A DNA stretch of 64,000 nt from Symbiodinium natans (GCA_905221605.1 CAJNDS010002818.1:134001-198000), one strand, 5' to 3'. Positions 1 to 11,569 are shown, counted from the first letter of the stretch. Notes: generated from the letters alone by a model not told the origin. Program-made: numbers and translations.

Positions 1-1425
1 GCCTTTCGTTATTTTGGGGCGGCATCCCATGCTTTTTGGGGGGCTTATGGCCTGTAGGGTTTATGGCCTTTAGGCCTTTAGGGTTTAGGGTTTAGGGTTT
101 AGGGCTTAGGGCTTGGGGGGCTTAGGGGGCGTAGGGTCGCTGTTGGGGCTCAGGGGGCTTGGTGGCTCGAGGGTGCTTCCGGGTCTTGCGGGCAGCGATG
201 CGCATCGTGCGGGCTTGGGCTTGGCTGCTTTCGGCACTTTCGGACGTCGCTCAAACCCCGAACCTTGGGAGATGAAGAGGGATGCCGAAACCCTAAACCC
301 TAAACCCTAAACCCTAAACCCTTAGACACCGTGGTGGAGTTAGCGTGTCGGCTGGGGTTCATGGGTCCATAGGAGTTCTAGAGCTTTAGGGTTTAGGGTT
401 TAGGGTACAGCGACAGGTCACCCCGGCAATGTCCCGCGGCTGGTCCTTAGACAGCATACGTCGAGGGCAGCGCATGCGTTGAGGGCAGCGGTCTTACACC
501 CTAAACCCTAGACCCTCAACCCTAAACCCTCAACCCTAAACCCTAAACCCTCGACCCTCAACATACCTCAAGACACCTCAACATGCCTAGACCTTCACCC
601 TAGATCCTAAGTCCGGAAACCAGCTTCGAAACGGTACTGCACCGTGCATGCCCAGACGGCAGTTAGGTTGATCAAGGCGGTCTAGGCTCTGGGCTACCCT
701 AAGCCCGAAACCCTAAACCCTAAACCCTAATTAAACCCTAAGCCCGAAACCCTAAAACCTTCGGGGCAAGACAAGGGTGCTCCAGGATGTCCCGAATACA
801 CTGACATCTGACACCCCTGGCCTTACTTTCCGAAAGATCCAACACGTACCCCACCCAGGCGGATACGTTTTGCTTTCGGTTTAGGGTTTAGGGTTTAGGG
901 TTTAGGGTTTAGGGTTTAGGGTTTAGGGTTAGGGTTTAGGGTTTAGGGTTTAGGGTTTAGGGTTCAGGTTTCAGGGTTCAGGGTTCAGGGTTTAGGGTTT
1001 AGAGAAGACTTAAACGATGGAGAATGTCATACAGCTTGGGAAACCCCTTCAGGTCAATGTGCGCATCTCCGAGGCACCGCAAAACATCTCATAGGGACCC
1101 TGCGGAGCTCCAGCCTCCTGTAGCCCCTGCTGGCTTTTCCCTCCCAGACCCTATGATCAGCAATGATTTGTGAACCTTGAAACCCTCCCTGAACCCTGAA
1201 CCCTAAACCCTGAACCCTAAACCCTAAACCCTAAACCCTAAACCCTAAACCCTAAACCCTAAACCCTAAACCCTAAACCCTAAACCCTAAACCCTAAACC
1301 CTAGCTAGTAGGGCTGGAAGACTGAAGGTCATCTTGAAGTGAGGGTCAGGGGCTTGCGGTGTGTGGCAGCCTGCAAGTCAGACTAGGGCTTCCTTTCAAT
1401 AGCGCGGAATCGTCGATGGAACCCT

Positions 1426-1564
1426 TTTAGGGTTTAGGGTTTAGGGTTTAGGGCTAGGGTTTAGGGTTTAGGGTTTAGGGTTTAGGGTTTAGGGTTTAGG
1501 GTTTAGGGTTTAGGGTTTAGGGTTTAGGGTTTAGGGTTTAGGGTTTAGGGTTTAGGGTTTAGGG
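1426..1564 (+). repeat. Interstitial telomeric array, TTTAGGG sense
   Basis: About twenty nearly perfect TTTAGGG heptamers, with one shortened unit near the start. The flanks are unique sequence without telomere-like decay, so the array has sharp edges. Confidence 0.95.
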
Positions 1565-2814
1565 CTGAAACCTCAAAGCGCAGGAGGTTGGAGGTGTTTA
1601 GGGCGGAGGGTTAGGCGTCGAAGCCCGAAACCCCAAAAAATCCTTCGCGCGTTGGCAAAAACAAAGCAAACCTGTCAAGAGGGTACTGGAGGAGGACGTG
1701 TCCACCCTTCAAGGTCTAGGGCTTAGGGTCCCAACCGCCCCTATTCAAGCACCAGGGTTGAGGGTTCACATTGGGTTTGGGGTTGAGTTTAGAGTCCTAC
1801 AGCACCAGTGTGTGTAATACTGGCCTTCGGCACTCAAGAAGTAGTGAGAGAGCTGTTGGTCGTCGAGGATCTTGGGTTTAAGGATTGAAGGCGTTTAGTC
1901 TGCACATTTCTGGAAATGAAAGTAGCTCCCCTCAAAAAGTCCTAAACCCTCACCCCTAAACCCTAAACCCTAAACCCTAAACCCAACAACAAAAAATGGA
2001 ATCCCAGAATCCCTCAGGAGCCAACATTCTAATTTGCATCAAAGAGGCAGTAGGCGTAACCTCCTTGGAAGCATTCCCGACCTCCGTTGAAGCACGCTCA
2101 ACCTTCAGGGCAGATTTGGGGTGGGTTTAGGGTTTAGGGTTTAGGGTTTAGGGTTTAGGGTTTAGGGTTTAGGGTTTAGGGGTTAGGGGTTAGGGGTTAG
2201 GGGTTAGGGGTTAGGGGTTTAGGGTTCAGGGTTTTGGGTAGGGCTTAGGGTTGAGGGCTTAGGGCAGAGGCCTTGTACATCCAGAGTCCGAGCTGCTCTT
2301 TCATGCTCATGTGTCGAATAAGCACTCTATCTCTCTCTTTATCTCTTCCCATCTCTCGCTGTTCTGTTTTAGGGTTTAGGGTTTACGGGTAAGGGCTTAG
2401 GGTTTAGCAATGGGCAAAACACATGTTTGGTGTTGCAGCTGTGCCTGTTCGCTGTATGCAGCACCAAACACCAAGCCCACACCTAGAATAAACATCATCA
2501 AAAACAAACTAAAGCAAGCTTGACGGGATCAAAGGCGAGACCTCTAAAAGGACCCTGAATCCTACTACCTTGTATAACCCATATACATTTATCTAGAGTA
2601 GCCCCCCGCACCCACAACAAAACAACAATTGCTTTTTAAGAGGGTCCCTGATAAGGATCTGCAGTCCGCTTGATCCGATGCTTTGGCTCCTTGCTTAGTT
2701 AGAATGCCGAAGAGCTCTTTCAATTGGTGCATTTAAGAGAGGTTTGGGCTTAGGGTTTATTGGTTTAGGGTTTGTAGACAAATCAAACGCAGATAAGGAT
2801 ACTACTGGGCATTT

Positions 2815-2912
2815 CGGATGTTAGCTCTTATACTAACAGTCCTTAATAGGGCTTGTAGTACCCTCTACTATAATCCTGATTAAAGAGCTGCTAGTATTAG
2901 GGGGAACATCCC
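2815..2912. mobile_element. Hairpin element, family 2
   Basis: Left end GGATGTTAGCTCTTATACTA and right end AGTATTAGGGGGAACATCCC are inverted repeats. Related copies are at 21382-21518 and 30006-30141. Confidence 0.65.
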
Positions 2913-3059
2913 AAACCTCAACCCTCCACCCTACCCCCCCCCCCCCCCAAACAAAAAAAGGAAAAACACGAAACACAAAAGAATACTCTGAAAGCCCCCA
3001 CTGTCACGTGGTGGACTGTGACTCTAAGGGGTGTGGGCATCCGAGCGCAAGCTGGTTTA

Positions 3060-3213
3060 CTACTATTTGCTTAAGAATGCTTAAGAACCCCAAAATCATG
3101 AAAAAAACTATATTCCCCTGAATTATGGGGAATATTATGAAATAAAATTCCTATATTGCCCTTTATAAGGAAAATACTTTGAGTCTTTTGGGGGTTCTTC
3201 AGCAAATAGTGGT
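3060..3213. mobile_element. Hairpin element, family 1
   Basis: Terminal inverted repeats built on CTACTATTTGCTTAAGAACC on the left and its complement (GGGTTCTTCAGCAAATAGTG) on the right. The middle is A/T-rich with a second inverted repeat. Further copies lie near 7547, 15984, 27431, 30966 and 54784. No coding capacity, so it would be a non-autonomous element. Confidence 0.75.
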
Positions 3214-3717
3214 TGAGTTGTGCCTGCATTGGGCCTACATTCCTTCAGAAGTCTGCGCTTGGTTCCGACCAAGCTGCAAGCACTATAGGGTTTAGGGTTT
3301 AGGGTTTAGGGATTAGGGTTTAGGGTTTAGGGCTACGCCCTACACCCCAAAGCCTGAGCCCTAAACCCTAAAGCCTCAACCCCTGTGCTCTAAAGATGCA
3401 AATCTGCACAAGGCCACAGTCTTGGGGTTCGTGGCTGGGCGTGGATCAAATCTTAGGCCTCCAAGCCCTAACCCCTAAACCCTAAAGGGTTTAGTGTTTA
3501 GGGTTTAGGGCCAGTTTAGGGTATAGGGTCTAAACCCTAAGACCCCCAAGCCTCCGAGACCCCGAACCCAGCTTACAGGCAACGGGCACCCCAAACCCCT
3601 AAGTCTCCCAAACTCAAAAACCTACACCCCTAGACCCTAAACCCCAGACCTAAACCCTAGACCCTAAGCCTAACCTAAACCCAAAATCCCTGATCCCCCC
3701 AAAACCCACAGAAACAT

Positions 3718-3960
3718 CCCCCCTACTGTGGAGTAGACCCTGGAAAAGTATGTACTTTTAGCTATAAGTAGCTATAATCAGAACCCAGAACCCAACAAAG
3801 TATCAAAGTATAGTCCAGAAACCCAGGTTAACCCCTAAACCCTAAACCCTAAACCCTAAACCCTAAACCCTAAACCCTAAACCCTAAACCCTAAACCCTA
3901 AACCCTAACAAGTATTAAAGTATATAGTGTTCCAAAACCCCGGGAAACGTCCCTGGAGCC
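3718..3960. mobile_element. Hairpin element, family 13, with telomeric core
   Basis: The left part (CTACTGTGGAGTAGACCCTG, then AAGTATGTACTTTTAGC) matches the element at 52115-52215. After the first AAGTAT block comes a CCCTAAA array (about 3832-3908), then a second AAGTATTAAAGTATATAGTG block and a GTTCCAAAACCCCGGG end. The telomeric array therefore sits inside the element. Confidence 0.55.
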
Positions 3961-4189
3961 CCGGCACCTCGTCGTTTTGCTGAGACCGCTCCTGGAACCC
4001 AACGAGATCGGATTGTTTAGGGTTTAGGGTTTAGGGTTTAGGGTTTAGGGTTTAGGGTTTAGGGTTTAGGGTTTAGGGTTTAGGGTTTAGGGTTTGGGGC
4101 TTTGGGTTTAGGGTTTAGGGTTTAGAGTTTAGGGTTTAGGGCTTTGGGTTTACAGGGCTTAGTTAGGGCTTAATTAGGGTTTAGGGTTT

Positions 4190-4303
4190 AGGCCCCCTGG
4201 TTACAGTAGAGTCATAAGGACCCTAAATTGGATGATTTAAGGATCCTAAATTAACTTATAAGTCCCTTAACTACAGTTAGCATAGTAAGGGGTCCCCTCC
4301 TTG
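4190..4303. mobile_element. Hairpin element, family 9
   Basis: A 110-bp inverted-repeat element with ends CCCCCTGGTTACAGTAGAG and GTTAGCATAGTAAGGGGTCC. Interior blocks ATAAGGACCCTAAATTGG and AACTTATAAGTCCCTTAACT recur in the copy at 34137-34252, in the opposite orientation. Confidence 0.65.
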
Positions 4304-5249
4304 TAGGGCTTAGGGTTTATAGGGCTTAGGGCTTAGGGTTTCGGGTTTAGGGTTTCGGGTTTAGGGGATCTAGGGGATCTAGGGGCTTAGGGTGTAGTTT
4401 AGGGATCTACGGGTTTAGAATCTAGTTTAGGGCTTAGGGGTTTCGGGATTGGGGTGGGGTAGGGGACAGCGGGCTTTAAGGGCCTACGTGATTGGGGTTT
4501 TATGGTATGGGGTATGGGGTTCAAGTGGGCATAGGTCCTCTTAGACTACACCGTAAACCCTAAACCCTAAACCCTAAACCCTAAACCCTAAACCCTAAAC
4601 CTCAAAGAGGACAGGGCGCAATGGTGGTGCTTAATTCGGTACGTAGAAGACAGCCGACTTCGGGTGCCAGGGCCGCTAAACCCCAAACCCGGTAACCCCA
4701 AACCCTAGCCCTAAACCCTAAACCCTAAACCCTAAACCCTAAACCCTAAACCCTAAACCCTAAACCCTAAACCCTAAACCCTAAACCCTAAACCCTGAAT
4801 CCGAACTAAACCCTAAACCCTAAACCCGAAACCCGAAACCCGGTAACCCTAAACCCTAAAGCCTATAAACCCTAAACCTTATAGACCCGGTACCCGGCAT
4901 CCCGAAACCCGGTGACCCTAAGCCCTAAGCCCTAAACCCTAAACCCTAAACCCAATTTTTTTTAACTAGGGTTTGTTGCCCAATAAGCCTTCTCTACTTT
5001 GGCCCGTGCGCATCGAATCGCTGAGTCGGTCCCTCTGTCTTTCCAAGTACAAGAGTTTAGGGTTTTTGGGTTAGGGTTTAGGGTTTAGGGTTTAGGGTTT
5101 GGGGTTTAGGGTTTAGGGTTTAGGGTTTGGGGTTTGGGGTTTGGGGTTTAGGGTATAGGGTTTAGGGTTTAGGGTTTAGGGTTTAGGGTTTAGGGTTTAG
5201 GGTTTGGGATTTAGGGCGTTTAGGGTTTAGGGGTCCGTTCGCAGACTCA

Positions 5250-5445
5250 AGAGACGAAAGGAGGGACCCTTTCTAAGGGACCTTAGGGGTTGCTTAGGGG
5301 AAGATTAAGGGTCTCAACCCTAAACCCTGAACCCTAAACCCCAAACCCCAAACCCCAAACCCCAAACCCCAAACCCTAAACCCTAAACCCTAAACCCTAA
5401 ACAATCCCTTCTACGGGTCCCTTCTTTTGCCCCTTCAGGTCAAAC
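5250..5445. mobile_element. Hairpin element, family 14, with telomeric core
   Basis: The left arm GAAAGGAGGGACCCTTTCTA (also at 35380) pairs with the right arm ATCCCTTCTACGGGTCCCTT. Between the arms lies a CCCTAAA/CCCCAAA array (about 5313-5402). A related copy with a poly-T/poly-G loop lies at 40283-40427. Confidence 0.6.
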
Positions 5446-5522
5446 TGCATGAAACCCTGGACGCCCGCCCACAAAAACCCAAACCCCGGAGGCCTGCTAG
5501 CCGAACACGCGACTGGGTGTGA

Positions 5523-5693
5523 CCTAAACCCTAAACCCTAAACCCTAAACCCTAAACCCTAAACCCTAAACCCTAAACCCTAAACCCTAAACCCTAAACC
5601 CTAAACCCTAAACCCCTAAACCCTAAACCCTAAACCCTAAACCCTAAACCCTAAACCCTAAACCCTAAACCCTAAACCCTAAACCCTAAACCC
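5523..5693 (-). repeat. Interstitial telomeric array, CCCTAAA sense
   Basis: About 24 consecutive CCCTAAA units with one extra C near 5615. This is among the longest runs in the window and carries no unique sequence. Confidence 0.95.
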
Positions 5694-5899
5694 ATCAGTC
5701 CTTTTACCCCAAGCCCAGACCCCAAACCCTAAACGCTGACCGTCGAACTCCACAAGGACACCAGGGCCCCCTAAACCCTAAAGCCTAAAGCCATGTTCTT
5801 CATGTTCCTTGAACCCTAAACCCTAACCCTAAACCCCTCAAACCCCTCAAACACCCCAAACCCGAAACCCTAAACCCTAATCCCTACACATTCCTGTAA

Positions 5900-5980
5900 G
5901 GGCGCTCTAGAAGCCAAGGTGCCGAGCGCGTGTGGTCCACAGACATGTACGAGACGGCCGACTTGGGCAGGGAGCGGTGA
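5900..5980 (+). CDS. Possible short exon, unknown product
   Basis: On the plus strand a frame reads ...QGAERVWSTDMYETADLGRER and then TGA. It looks like protein rather than repeat translation and lies between two telomeric blocks. Neither a clear acceptor nor a partner exon was found, so this is a weak call. Confidence 0.3.
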   Translation, partial: GRSRSQGAERVWSTDMYETADLGRER

Positions 5981-6110
5981 ACATCCTGCTGTTTAGGGTT
6001 TAGGGTTTTTGGGTTTAGGGTTTGGGGTTTAGGGTTTAGGGTTTGGGGTTTAGGGTTTGGGGTCTAGGGTTTGGGGTTTAGGGTTAAGGGTTCAGCAGCT
6101 CATGTACCAG

Positions 6111-7126
6111 CTTTCACTAGTCGAGCTTTTTCATCATGTATCGGAGAAGTACCCACCCACCAAGAGAATCCCAAAACATTAAGAACATACAACGCTATCA
6201 TTCTCAGCTGCACTGTACACCCTTCGCCTTGAGCCCTACATTCTATAAAGCCGCAATCCTAGGCCATGAACACCGAACCCTGGGCTTTGAACCAAACCAA
6301 GCAAAAAGCACCATAGACGCCGCTGAATCTTGAGCCCTGAGAAAGAACTCCGGGCGCTGCCAGACAAAAACTCACACACAAACGGATGGCACACACGGGT
6401 TTTTCTTGCGCAGGCCTGCACGGATCGTTTACGCGTGCAAATGGCCAGCAATCACCATTGAGTCTCATGTTTCCACCCCCACACCCCCCCCCCCCCCCCC
6501 CCCCCCCCCCCCGCCCCGGCTCTTGCAAGTCATGTCCCGGAAGATCCCCCCCCTGCAATGACTTCCATCTCCGCGGCCACATGACTTGTCTTCCCTCCTC
6601 CTCCCGTGAGTCTCTGCCTGGGTTCCTCAAACCCTTGACCCATAATTTGTTTCGAGTCGATTCCTTTTTTGACGTAGGGGGGAGGGGCCCCCACCCACAC
6701 AAAAGGCTGGCATACCGATGTCGGGGGGGGGGACCGACCCCCGCATCACACACGAATGGATGGCATACTGATTTTTGGGCCCATATGTGTAACCAAAACC
6801 GCGTGCCAGCAACTTGTGCGTGGATCGATATGCCATCCTCTTGTGACCACACTGCCCCCTAGGCCCCCTTAAATATCCTTCATTAAGCCTAATTATCCCT
6901 GATAGCCTTTATGGGGGGGAACCTGGTATAGAGGGTTCTAGAAGGGGAACCCCTGAGAGACCCTGGGAAAGCCTTGAGGCAAGGGGAAGTCAGCAGATGT
7001 TGGGCGGATTGTCAAATTCTTCGAGGTTACCATGGGAAAGCCTAAGCCCTAAACCCTAAGCCCTATAAACCCTATAAACCCTATAAACCCTAAAAACCCT
7101 AAACCCTAAACCCTAAACCCTAAACC
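6111..7126. other. Unique stretch without a recognised gene; C homopolymer
   Basis: This stretch has fewer telomeric repeats. It contains a poly-C run of about 26 bases (6485-6512), a poly-G run near 6723 and a weakly duplicated segment (CACACAAACGGATGGC near 6373 resembles CACACGAATGGATGGC near 6750). Open frames on both strands run through the poly-C and are translations of low-complexity sequence. Telomeric units return at 7030-7125. Confidence 0.6.
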
Positions 7127-7219
7127 CGCGCTGTCCCTCGTCTCCAGTGGCAGATCAGGCTCCACATCGAAGTCAATCTCTGGCTCCATCGCATCGAAAG
7201 CTTCCGGCTGGGCAGATCG
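7127..7219 (-). CDS. Acidic exon, unknown protein (partial)
   Basis: The minus strand carries one open frame rich in Asp/Glu and Pro, including QPEAFDAMEPEIDFDVEPDL, with codon use unlike the repeats around it. It lies between telomeric tracts on both sides, as the better-understood exons of this window do. The product is not recognised and partner exons were not found. Confidence 0.55.
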
Positions 7220-7546
7220 GGCTTTTTGGGGGGGCCTTAGAGGGCGTTTAGGGTTTAGGGTTTAGGGTTTAGGGTTTGGGAGAGGGCACGATGGCCCAAC
7301 CGTCTTGAAGGCTTGTGTAAGGGCCCTTCGGTTCTCCATACGGCAAGCAATCTGACACTCCAGGCGCTACCCTGGCTACTCCCTGCGGGAGCGTCAGGGC
7401 AGCATGAGTGACATCTTGAGCAACACCGCCGGCGGCATGTGACGTAAGCTCGGGCCAAGAGCCCTCAACTCATTTAAGGGCCTAAAGGGGTGCCTCATTG
7501 AGGGGGCAAGGGGGAGGGGGCGAGGGGGAAAATCCGAATCCCTGAA

Positions 7547-7566
7547 CTACTATTTGCTCAAGAACC

Positions 7567-7597
<31 letters not shown>

Positions 7598-7698
7598 AAA
7601 AAAAAACATATATATGTACATATATATATATATATTACTATTACCCCTCTAAGGAAGAATACTTTATCATTTTATGTGGGGTTCTTAAGCAAGTAGTA
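7547..7698. mobile_element. Hairpin element, family 1, with poly-C/poly-A and AT-rich loop
   Basis: Ends ACTACTATTTGCTCAAGAAC and GTTCTTAAGCAAGTAGTAGC are inverted repeats. The loop holds a run of about 24 C, then about 19 A and a (TA)n tract. Confidence 0.75.
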
Positions 7699-8959
7699 GC
7701 AGAACCCTAATCCTAAACACATCCTGATCCGACACCCTGAGCCCCGAGAGCCACACCTGACTCTGAGACCCAGACGCCCCGAACACCCTAAAGCCCAAAG
7801 CCTAAAGCCTAAACCCTAAACCCTGAACCCTGAACCCTAAACCATAAACCCTAAAACCCTACAAGCATCCCAAGCGCATGAGAATCGGATGATGAGCAGT
7901 TGGGCCTTTTTCTCCTCAAACGCGACCGCGATCGGATCTGTGGGTTTAGGGTTCACGGTTTAGGGCCACACCTACACCCTAAACCCTAAACCCTAAACCC
8001 TAAACCCTAAATCCTAAACCCTAAACCCTGAACCCTAACCCTCACCCCTGACCCCTGAAGAACCTGAAAACTACTCATCCTCGGTTCGCTACAAACCTAG
8101 CGACGAAAAGGGTGCCCCCCCACTCCTTTTTTGCGCAAAAGGTTTAGGGTTTAGGGTTTAGGGTTTAGGGTTTAGGGTTTAGGGTTTAGGGTGTAGGGTT
8201 TAGGGGTTGAAAACCCTGAGCCCTAGATCCCTGCGCGTCCTGACGACTCCTGAACACGATAAGCATGGGTTTAGGGTTTAGGGTTTAGGGTTTAGGGTTT
8301 AGGGTTTAGGGTTCAGGGTTCAGGGTTCACCTAAACCTTTTAAACCCTGCCTGGCCATGGGACTTTCTTTTCCTACAGTTTTCTGGATGGATTGCCCACT
8401 AATCAAGGGGTTAGTTACCACTAAACTGTAGGCAAATAGAGTTTCAGCTGAACCCTAAACCCTAAACCCTCAACCTAAACCCTAAACCCTAAAACCTAAA
8501 ACCTAAACCCTAAACCCTAAACCTTAAAACCCTAAACCCTAAACCCTAAACCCTAGACCCTCTGGCGATCTCAGAGCCACTCAAGCTTGACGTTTTGCGC
8601 CAGGCACCTCACACTTCAGACCGGGGAGCCCTACAGCTTGTACCTGGGACTCTCTCTACCTACATCGTTGAATGGTTTAGCTGAAGAGGGTTTAGGGTTT
8701 AGGGTTTAGGGTTTAGGGTTTAGGGTTTGGGTTTAGGGTTGTTAACCCTACCGCTTTTGTGTTATGGCGGGGGGGGGGGGGGGGGGGGGGGGGCTGGGGA
8801 ACTCTAGGGTTTAGGGTTTAGGGTTTAGGGTTTAGGGTTTGGGGTTTAGGGTTTGGGGTTTGGGGTTTAGGGGTTTAGGGGTTTAGGGTTTAGGGTTTGG
8901 TGTTTAGGGTTTTGGGGTCAGGGTTTTGGGGTTTGGGGTGAAGGGTTAGGGTTCAGGGT

Positions 8960-9048
8960 TTGCCTGGGACTCTCTTTACCATGGGTTCTACCCACTAATT
9001 AAGGGTTAGCTGCTTCTGAAACTGTAGGTAAAAAAGGCCCAGGTACAT
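8960..9048. mobile_element. Hairpin element, family 3
   Basis: Ends GCCTGGGACTCTCTTTACC and GTAGGTAAAAAAGGCCCAGG are inverted repeats, with CTAATTAAGGGTTAGCTGC inside. Better copies are at 31146-31240, 32369-32458, 40022-40109 and 45243-45332. A diverged one with CTACAG/CTGTAG arms is at about 8350-8450. Confidence 0.55.
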
Positions 9049-9599
9049 CCCATAGACAAGCAGTTAGGGCTCGAGGGTTTATAGGGTGATAATTACCGTG
9101 CTTCTCCCGGTCTTCAAGGGAAAGAGGCTTTAGGGTATTCAGGGGTACGGTTAAGGGTGATGTAGGTCAGTGGCCCAAGTTCCTGGCTCCGGAGCCCTGA
9201 GCCAGGGTTGTGCAGTCAGCCTCCGTAGTAGAAAACATGGGTGTTTCCGCAAGTAGGGTTGCACCCCGATCTTGGGGGGGAATACTGGATGTAGGTTTTG
9301 CTCGTAGGGCTTGGTGGGGGCCCTCGAAGTTTGTCGCATGTCCCCTCCCCTCGTGCTGGCACGGTGAGGGCCCCGAGGTTAGGTCTGAAAGCCCTAGAAT
9401 CAGAACGTGCTTGAAGGGCCTGCGTGCGAGGTTTGAAGGTTTCAGAGAGGCCTCTTGCGGGTTGGTCCTTGTGTGAGCGAGAAGACTGATGTGTTCAACT
9501 AGCATCCTGCTTTGCAGGACCGAGCGTACTCAAATAGCGCCCAAGTTTTGGGGACCGCACTTTCATAACACTGCAGAAGTAAAACATATCTCGTACAGG

Positions 9600-10975
9600 T
9601 TTGCAACGAGTTCTGCTTCAGAAACTCAAGACAAGCAGCAATTGCAACGAAACTTTCCAGAGAATTTCGAGAAAAAATAGCAATTGCACCAAGACCTTCC
9701 TCAGAAACGAAACTCAAGACAATCAACAATTGCAATGAAACCTCCTCAGAAACTCAAGACAAGTAGCGATTGCAACGAAACCTTCCTCGGAAACTCTAGC
9801 CAAGTAGCAATTGCAACGAAACCATCCTCAGAAATTCTAATCCTTCCTCAGAAACTCAAAACAAGTAGCAACTGCAACGAAGCCTTCCTCAGAAATTCAA
9901 GACAAGTAGCCATTGCAACGAAACCTTCCTCATAAACTCAAGACAAGCAACAATTGCAACGAAACCTCCCTCAGAAACTGAGGACCAGTAGCAATTGCAA
10001 CGAAACCTTCCTCAGAAACTCGAGACAACTAGCAATTGCAACGAAACCTTCCTCATAAATTCAAGACAAGTAGCCATTGCAATGAAACCTCCTGAGATAC
10101 TCTAGACTCTAGACAAGTAACAATTGCAACGAAACCTTCCTCAAAAACTCCAGGCAGGCAGCACTTGCAACGCAACTTTCGTCAGAAACTCAGGACAAGT
10201 AGCAATTGCAACGAAGCCTTCCTCATATACTCAAGGCAAGTAGCAGTTGCAGCAAATTCTTCCGCAGAAACTCAAGACAAGTAGCAATTGCAACGAAACC
10301 TTCCTCAGAAACTCAAGACAAGTAGCAATTGCAACGAAACCTTCCTCATATACTCAAGACAAGTAGCAGTTGCAGCAAATTCTTCCGCAGAAACTCAAGA
10401 CAAGTAGCAATTGCAACGAAGCCTTCCTCAGAAATTCAAGACAAGTAGCAATTGCAACGAAACCTTCCTCAGAAATTCAAGACAAGTAGCAATTGCAACG
10501 AAACCTTCCTCAGAAATTCAAGACAAGTAGCAATTGCAACGAAACCTTGCTCTAAAACTCATGACAAGCAAGAATTGCACCGAGACCTTCCTCGAAACCT
10601 CAACATAAGTAGCAATTGCAACGAAACCTTCCTCAGAAACTAAAGACAAGTAGCAATCGCAACGAAACCTTCCTGAGTTATTTCCTGATAGGTAGCAATT
10701 GCAACGAAATTGTCCTCAGAAACACGAGACAAGTAGCAATTGCAACGAAACCTTCCTCACAAACTCATGACAAGTAGCAATTGCAACGAATTCGTGCTCA
10801 GAAACTCAAGACAAGTAGCAATTGCAACGAATTCTTCCTCAAAAAACCAAGACAAGTAAAAATTGCAACGAAAACTTCCTCATATAGTCAAGACAAGTAG
10901 CAATTGCAACGAATTCTTCCTCAAAAAATCAAGACAAGTAACAATTGCAACGAAACCTTCCTCAGAAACTCGAAT
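9600..10975 (+). repeat. 41-bp tandem satellite, about 33 copies
   Basis: The unit is 41 bp; its core AAGTAGCAATTGCAACGAAA is followed by CCTTCCTCAGAAACTCAAGAC. Copies differ by point changes and small indels (CAGAA against CATAT or CAAAA). Each unit holds the self-complementary hexamers CAATTG and TTGCAA. Because 41 is not a multiple of 3, frames through the array rotate and the open frames here are not genes. This is the only large non-telomeric satellite in the window. Confidence 0.95.
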
Positions 10976-11014
10976 ATTCCTGGCCCCCATATAACCCATC
11001 CCCCTAGAATCTCC

Positions 11015-11222
11015 GACCAAAGAGCTCGGGCCGGGTTACAGTTATGGAGCCACGATTACGTTACCAGCACAGGTTTTATATAAGGCGGCTTTTGACACGG
11101 TCGTTTCGCACAAAAAGAGACCACCCTCTTTTTGTGCGACGAGACTGCGTCACAAACCGCCCAAAAACACCTGTGCTGGTAACGTAATCGTGGCTCCATA
11201 ACCCGGCGCGAGCTATTTGGTC
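11015..11222. repeat. 208-bp near-perfect hairpin
   Basis: Outer arms GACCAAAGAGCTCGGGCCGG and CCCGGCGCGAGCTATTTGGT (to 11222) pair. They are followed inward by a perfect 33-bp inverted repeat (11042-11074 with 11169-11201) and a less perfect inner stem, down to a loop near 11123. Almost the whole segment can fold on itself. It lies just past the satellite. Confidence 0.9.
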
Positions 11223-11310
11223 AGAGCATGTTGCCCTGAGAACGTGTTTCAACGTGGTAAAACACCATAGATTTCATAGATGTTTCCCCTGCGACCAAAT
11301 AGCTCGCGCC
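11205..11310. mobile_element. Second inverted-repeat unit sharing an arm with the 208-bp hairpin
   Basis: GGCGCGAGCTATTTGGTC (11205-11222) is repeated exactly inverted as GACCAAATAGCTCGCGCC (11293-11310), enclosing about 70 bp. A diverged third copy, GCGCTTGCTATTTGATC, follows at about 11314. The same 18-bp terminus is thus used three or four times, as expected from nested insertion of one element family. Confidence 0.75.
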
Positions 11311-11441
11311 ATAGCGCTTGCTATTTGATCATCAGGGCACAGTGGGGGTGCTAGTTGCTTACGATGTCACCTTACCAACACGAAAGGAAGGGACATGCGA
11401 CAAACTTCTATAGGGCCCTCACCTAAACCCTGTTGGGTCAG

Positions 11442-11564
11442 GTGGACCTCAGCTCTGTGGGCCGTACACGCATCCTGTTTTTGGAACGATTCCGAGAAGT
11501 CTATGCATTTTGTGGGGTGCTGTCCCTAAACACACTTGACGTGACAGGCTTCAGCGTGCAGTGA
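11442..11564 (+). CDS. 3'-terminal exon, unknown protein
   Basis: The acceptor TTGGGTCAG precedes GTGGACCTCAGC. From there one frame runs 40 codons to TGA and reads as ordinary protein (for example RTRILFLERFREVYAFCGVL and LNTLDVTGFSVQ). There is no ATG, so it should be the last exon of a plus-strand gene. Upstream lie only the hairpins and the satellite, and its other exons were not found. The protein family is not recognised. Confidence 0.6.
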   Translation: MDLSSVGRTRILFLERFREVYAFCGVLSLNTLDVTGFSVQ

Positions 11565-11569
11565 ACTGC

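Larger units (their letters stand above)
1..6110. repeat. Domain dense in interstitial telomeric repeats
   Basis: Short unique islands of 50-300 bp alternate with arrays of TTTAGGG or CCCTAAA, in both orientations and switching many times. The longest runs are at about 1192-1303, 1426-1564, 4018-4090, 4707-4795 and 5523-5693. The first bases are not an uninterrupted array, so this is not a plain chromosome end. Point variants (TTCAGGG, TTTGGGG, GGGGTTA) form local runs. I could not assign a gene here; the island at 5900-5980 has a short plus-strand coding-like frame and 1050-1110 a weaker one. Confidence 0.95.

Noticed and set aside
113-310. Many short open frames ending in NPKP or reading GLGFRV
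   Set aside because: These are translations of CCCTAAA (TLNPKP) or TTTAGGG (GLGFRV) repeats, not genes.
1-1000. A true chromosome end
   Set aside because: The first bases are unique sequence and telomeric tracts of both orientations continue with the same density to the other end of the window.
6259-6862. Long open frames on both strands (197 and 158 codons)
   Set aside because: They run through a poly-C/poly-G tract and give Gly or Pro runs; no splice sites or conserved features.
9150-9505. Overlapping frames of 88 (plus) and 112 (minus) codons
   Set aside because: Neither shows splice sites, recognisable domains or a clear codon bias; left unannotated.
9600-10975. CRISPR-like array
   Set aside because: Units are contiguous 41-bp tandem copies with no unique spacers, in a eukaryotic context.
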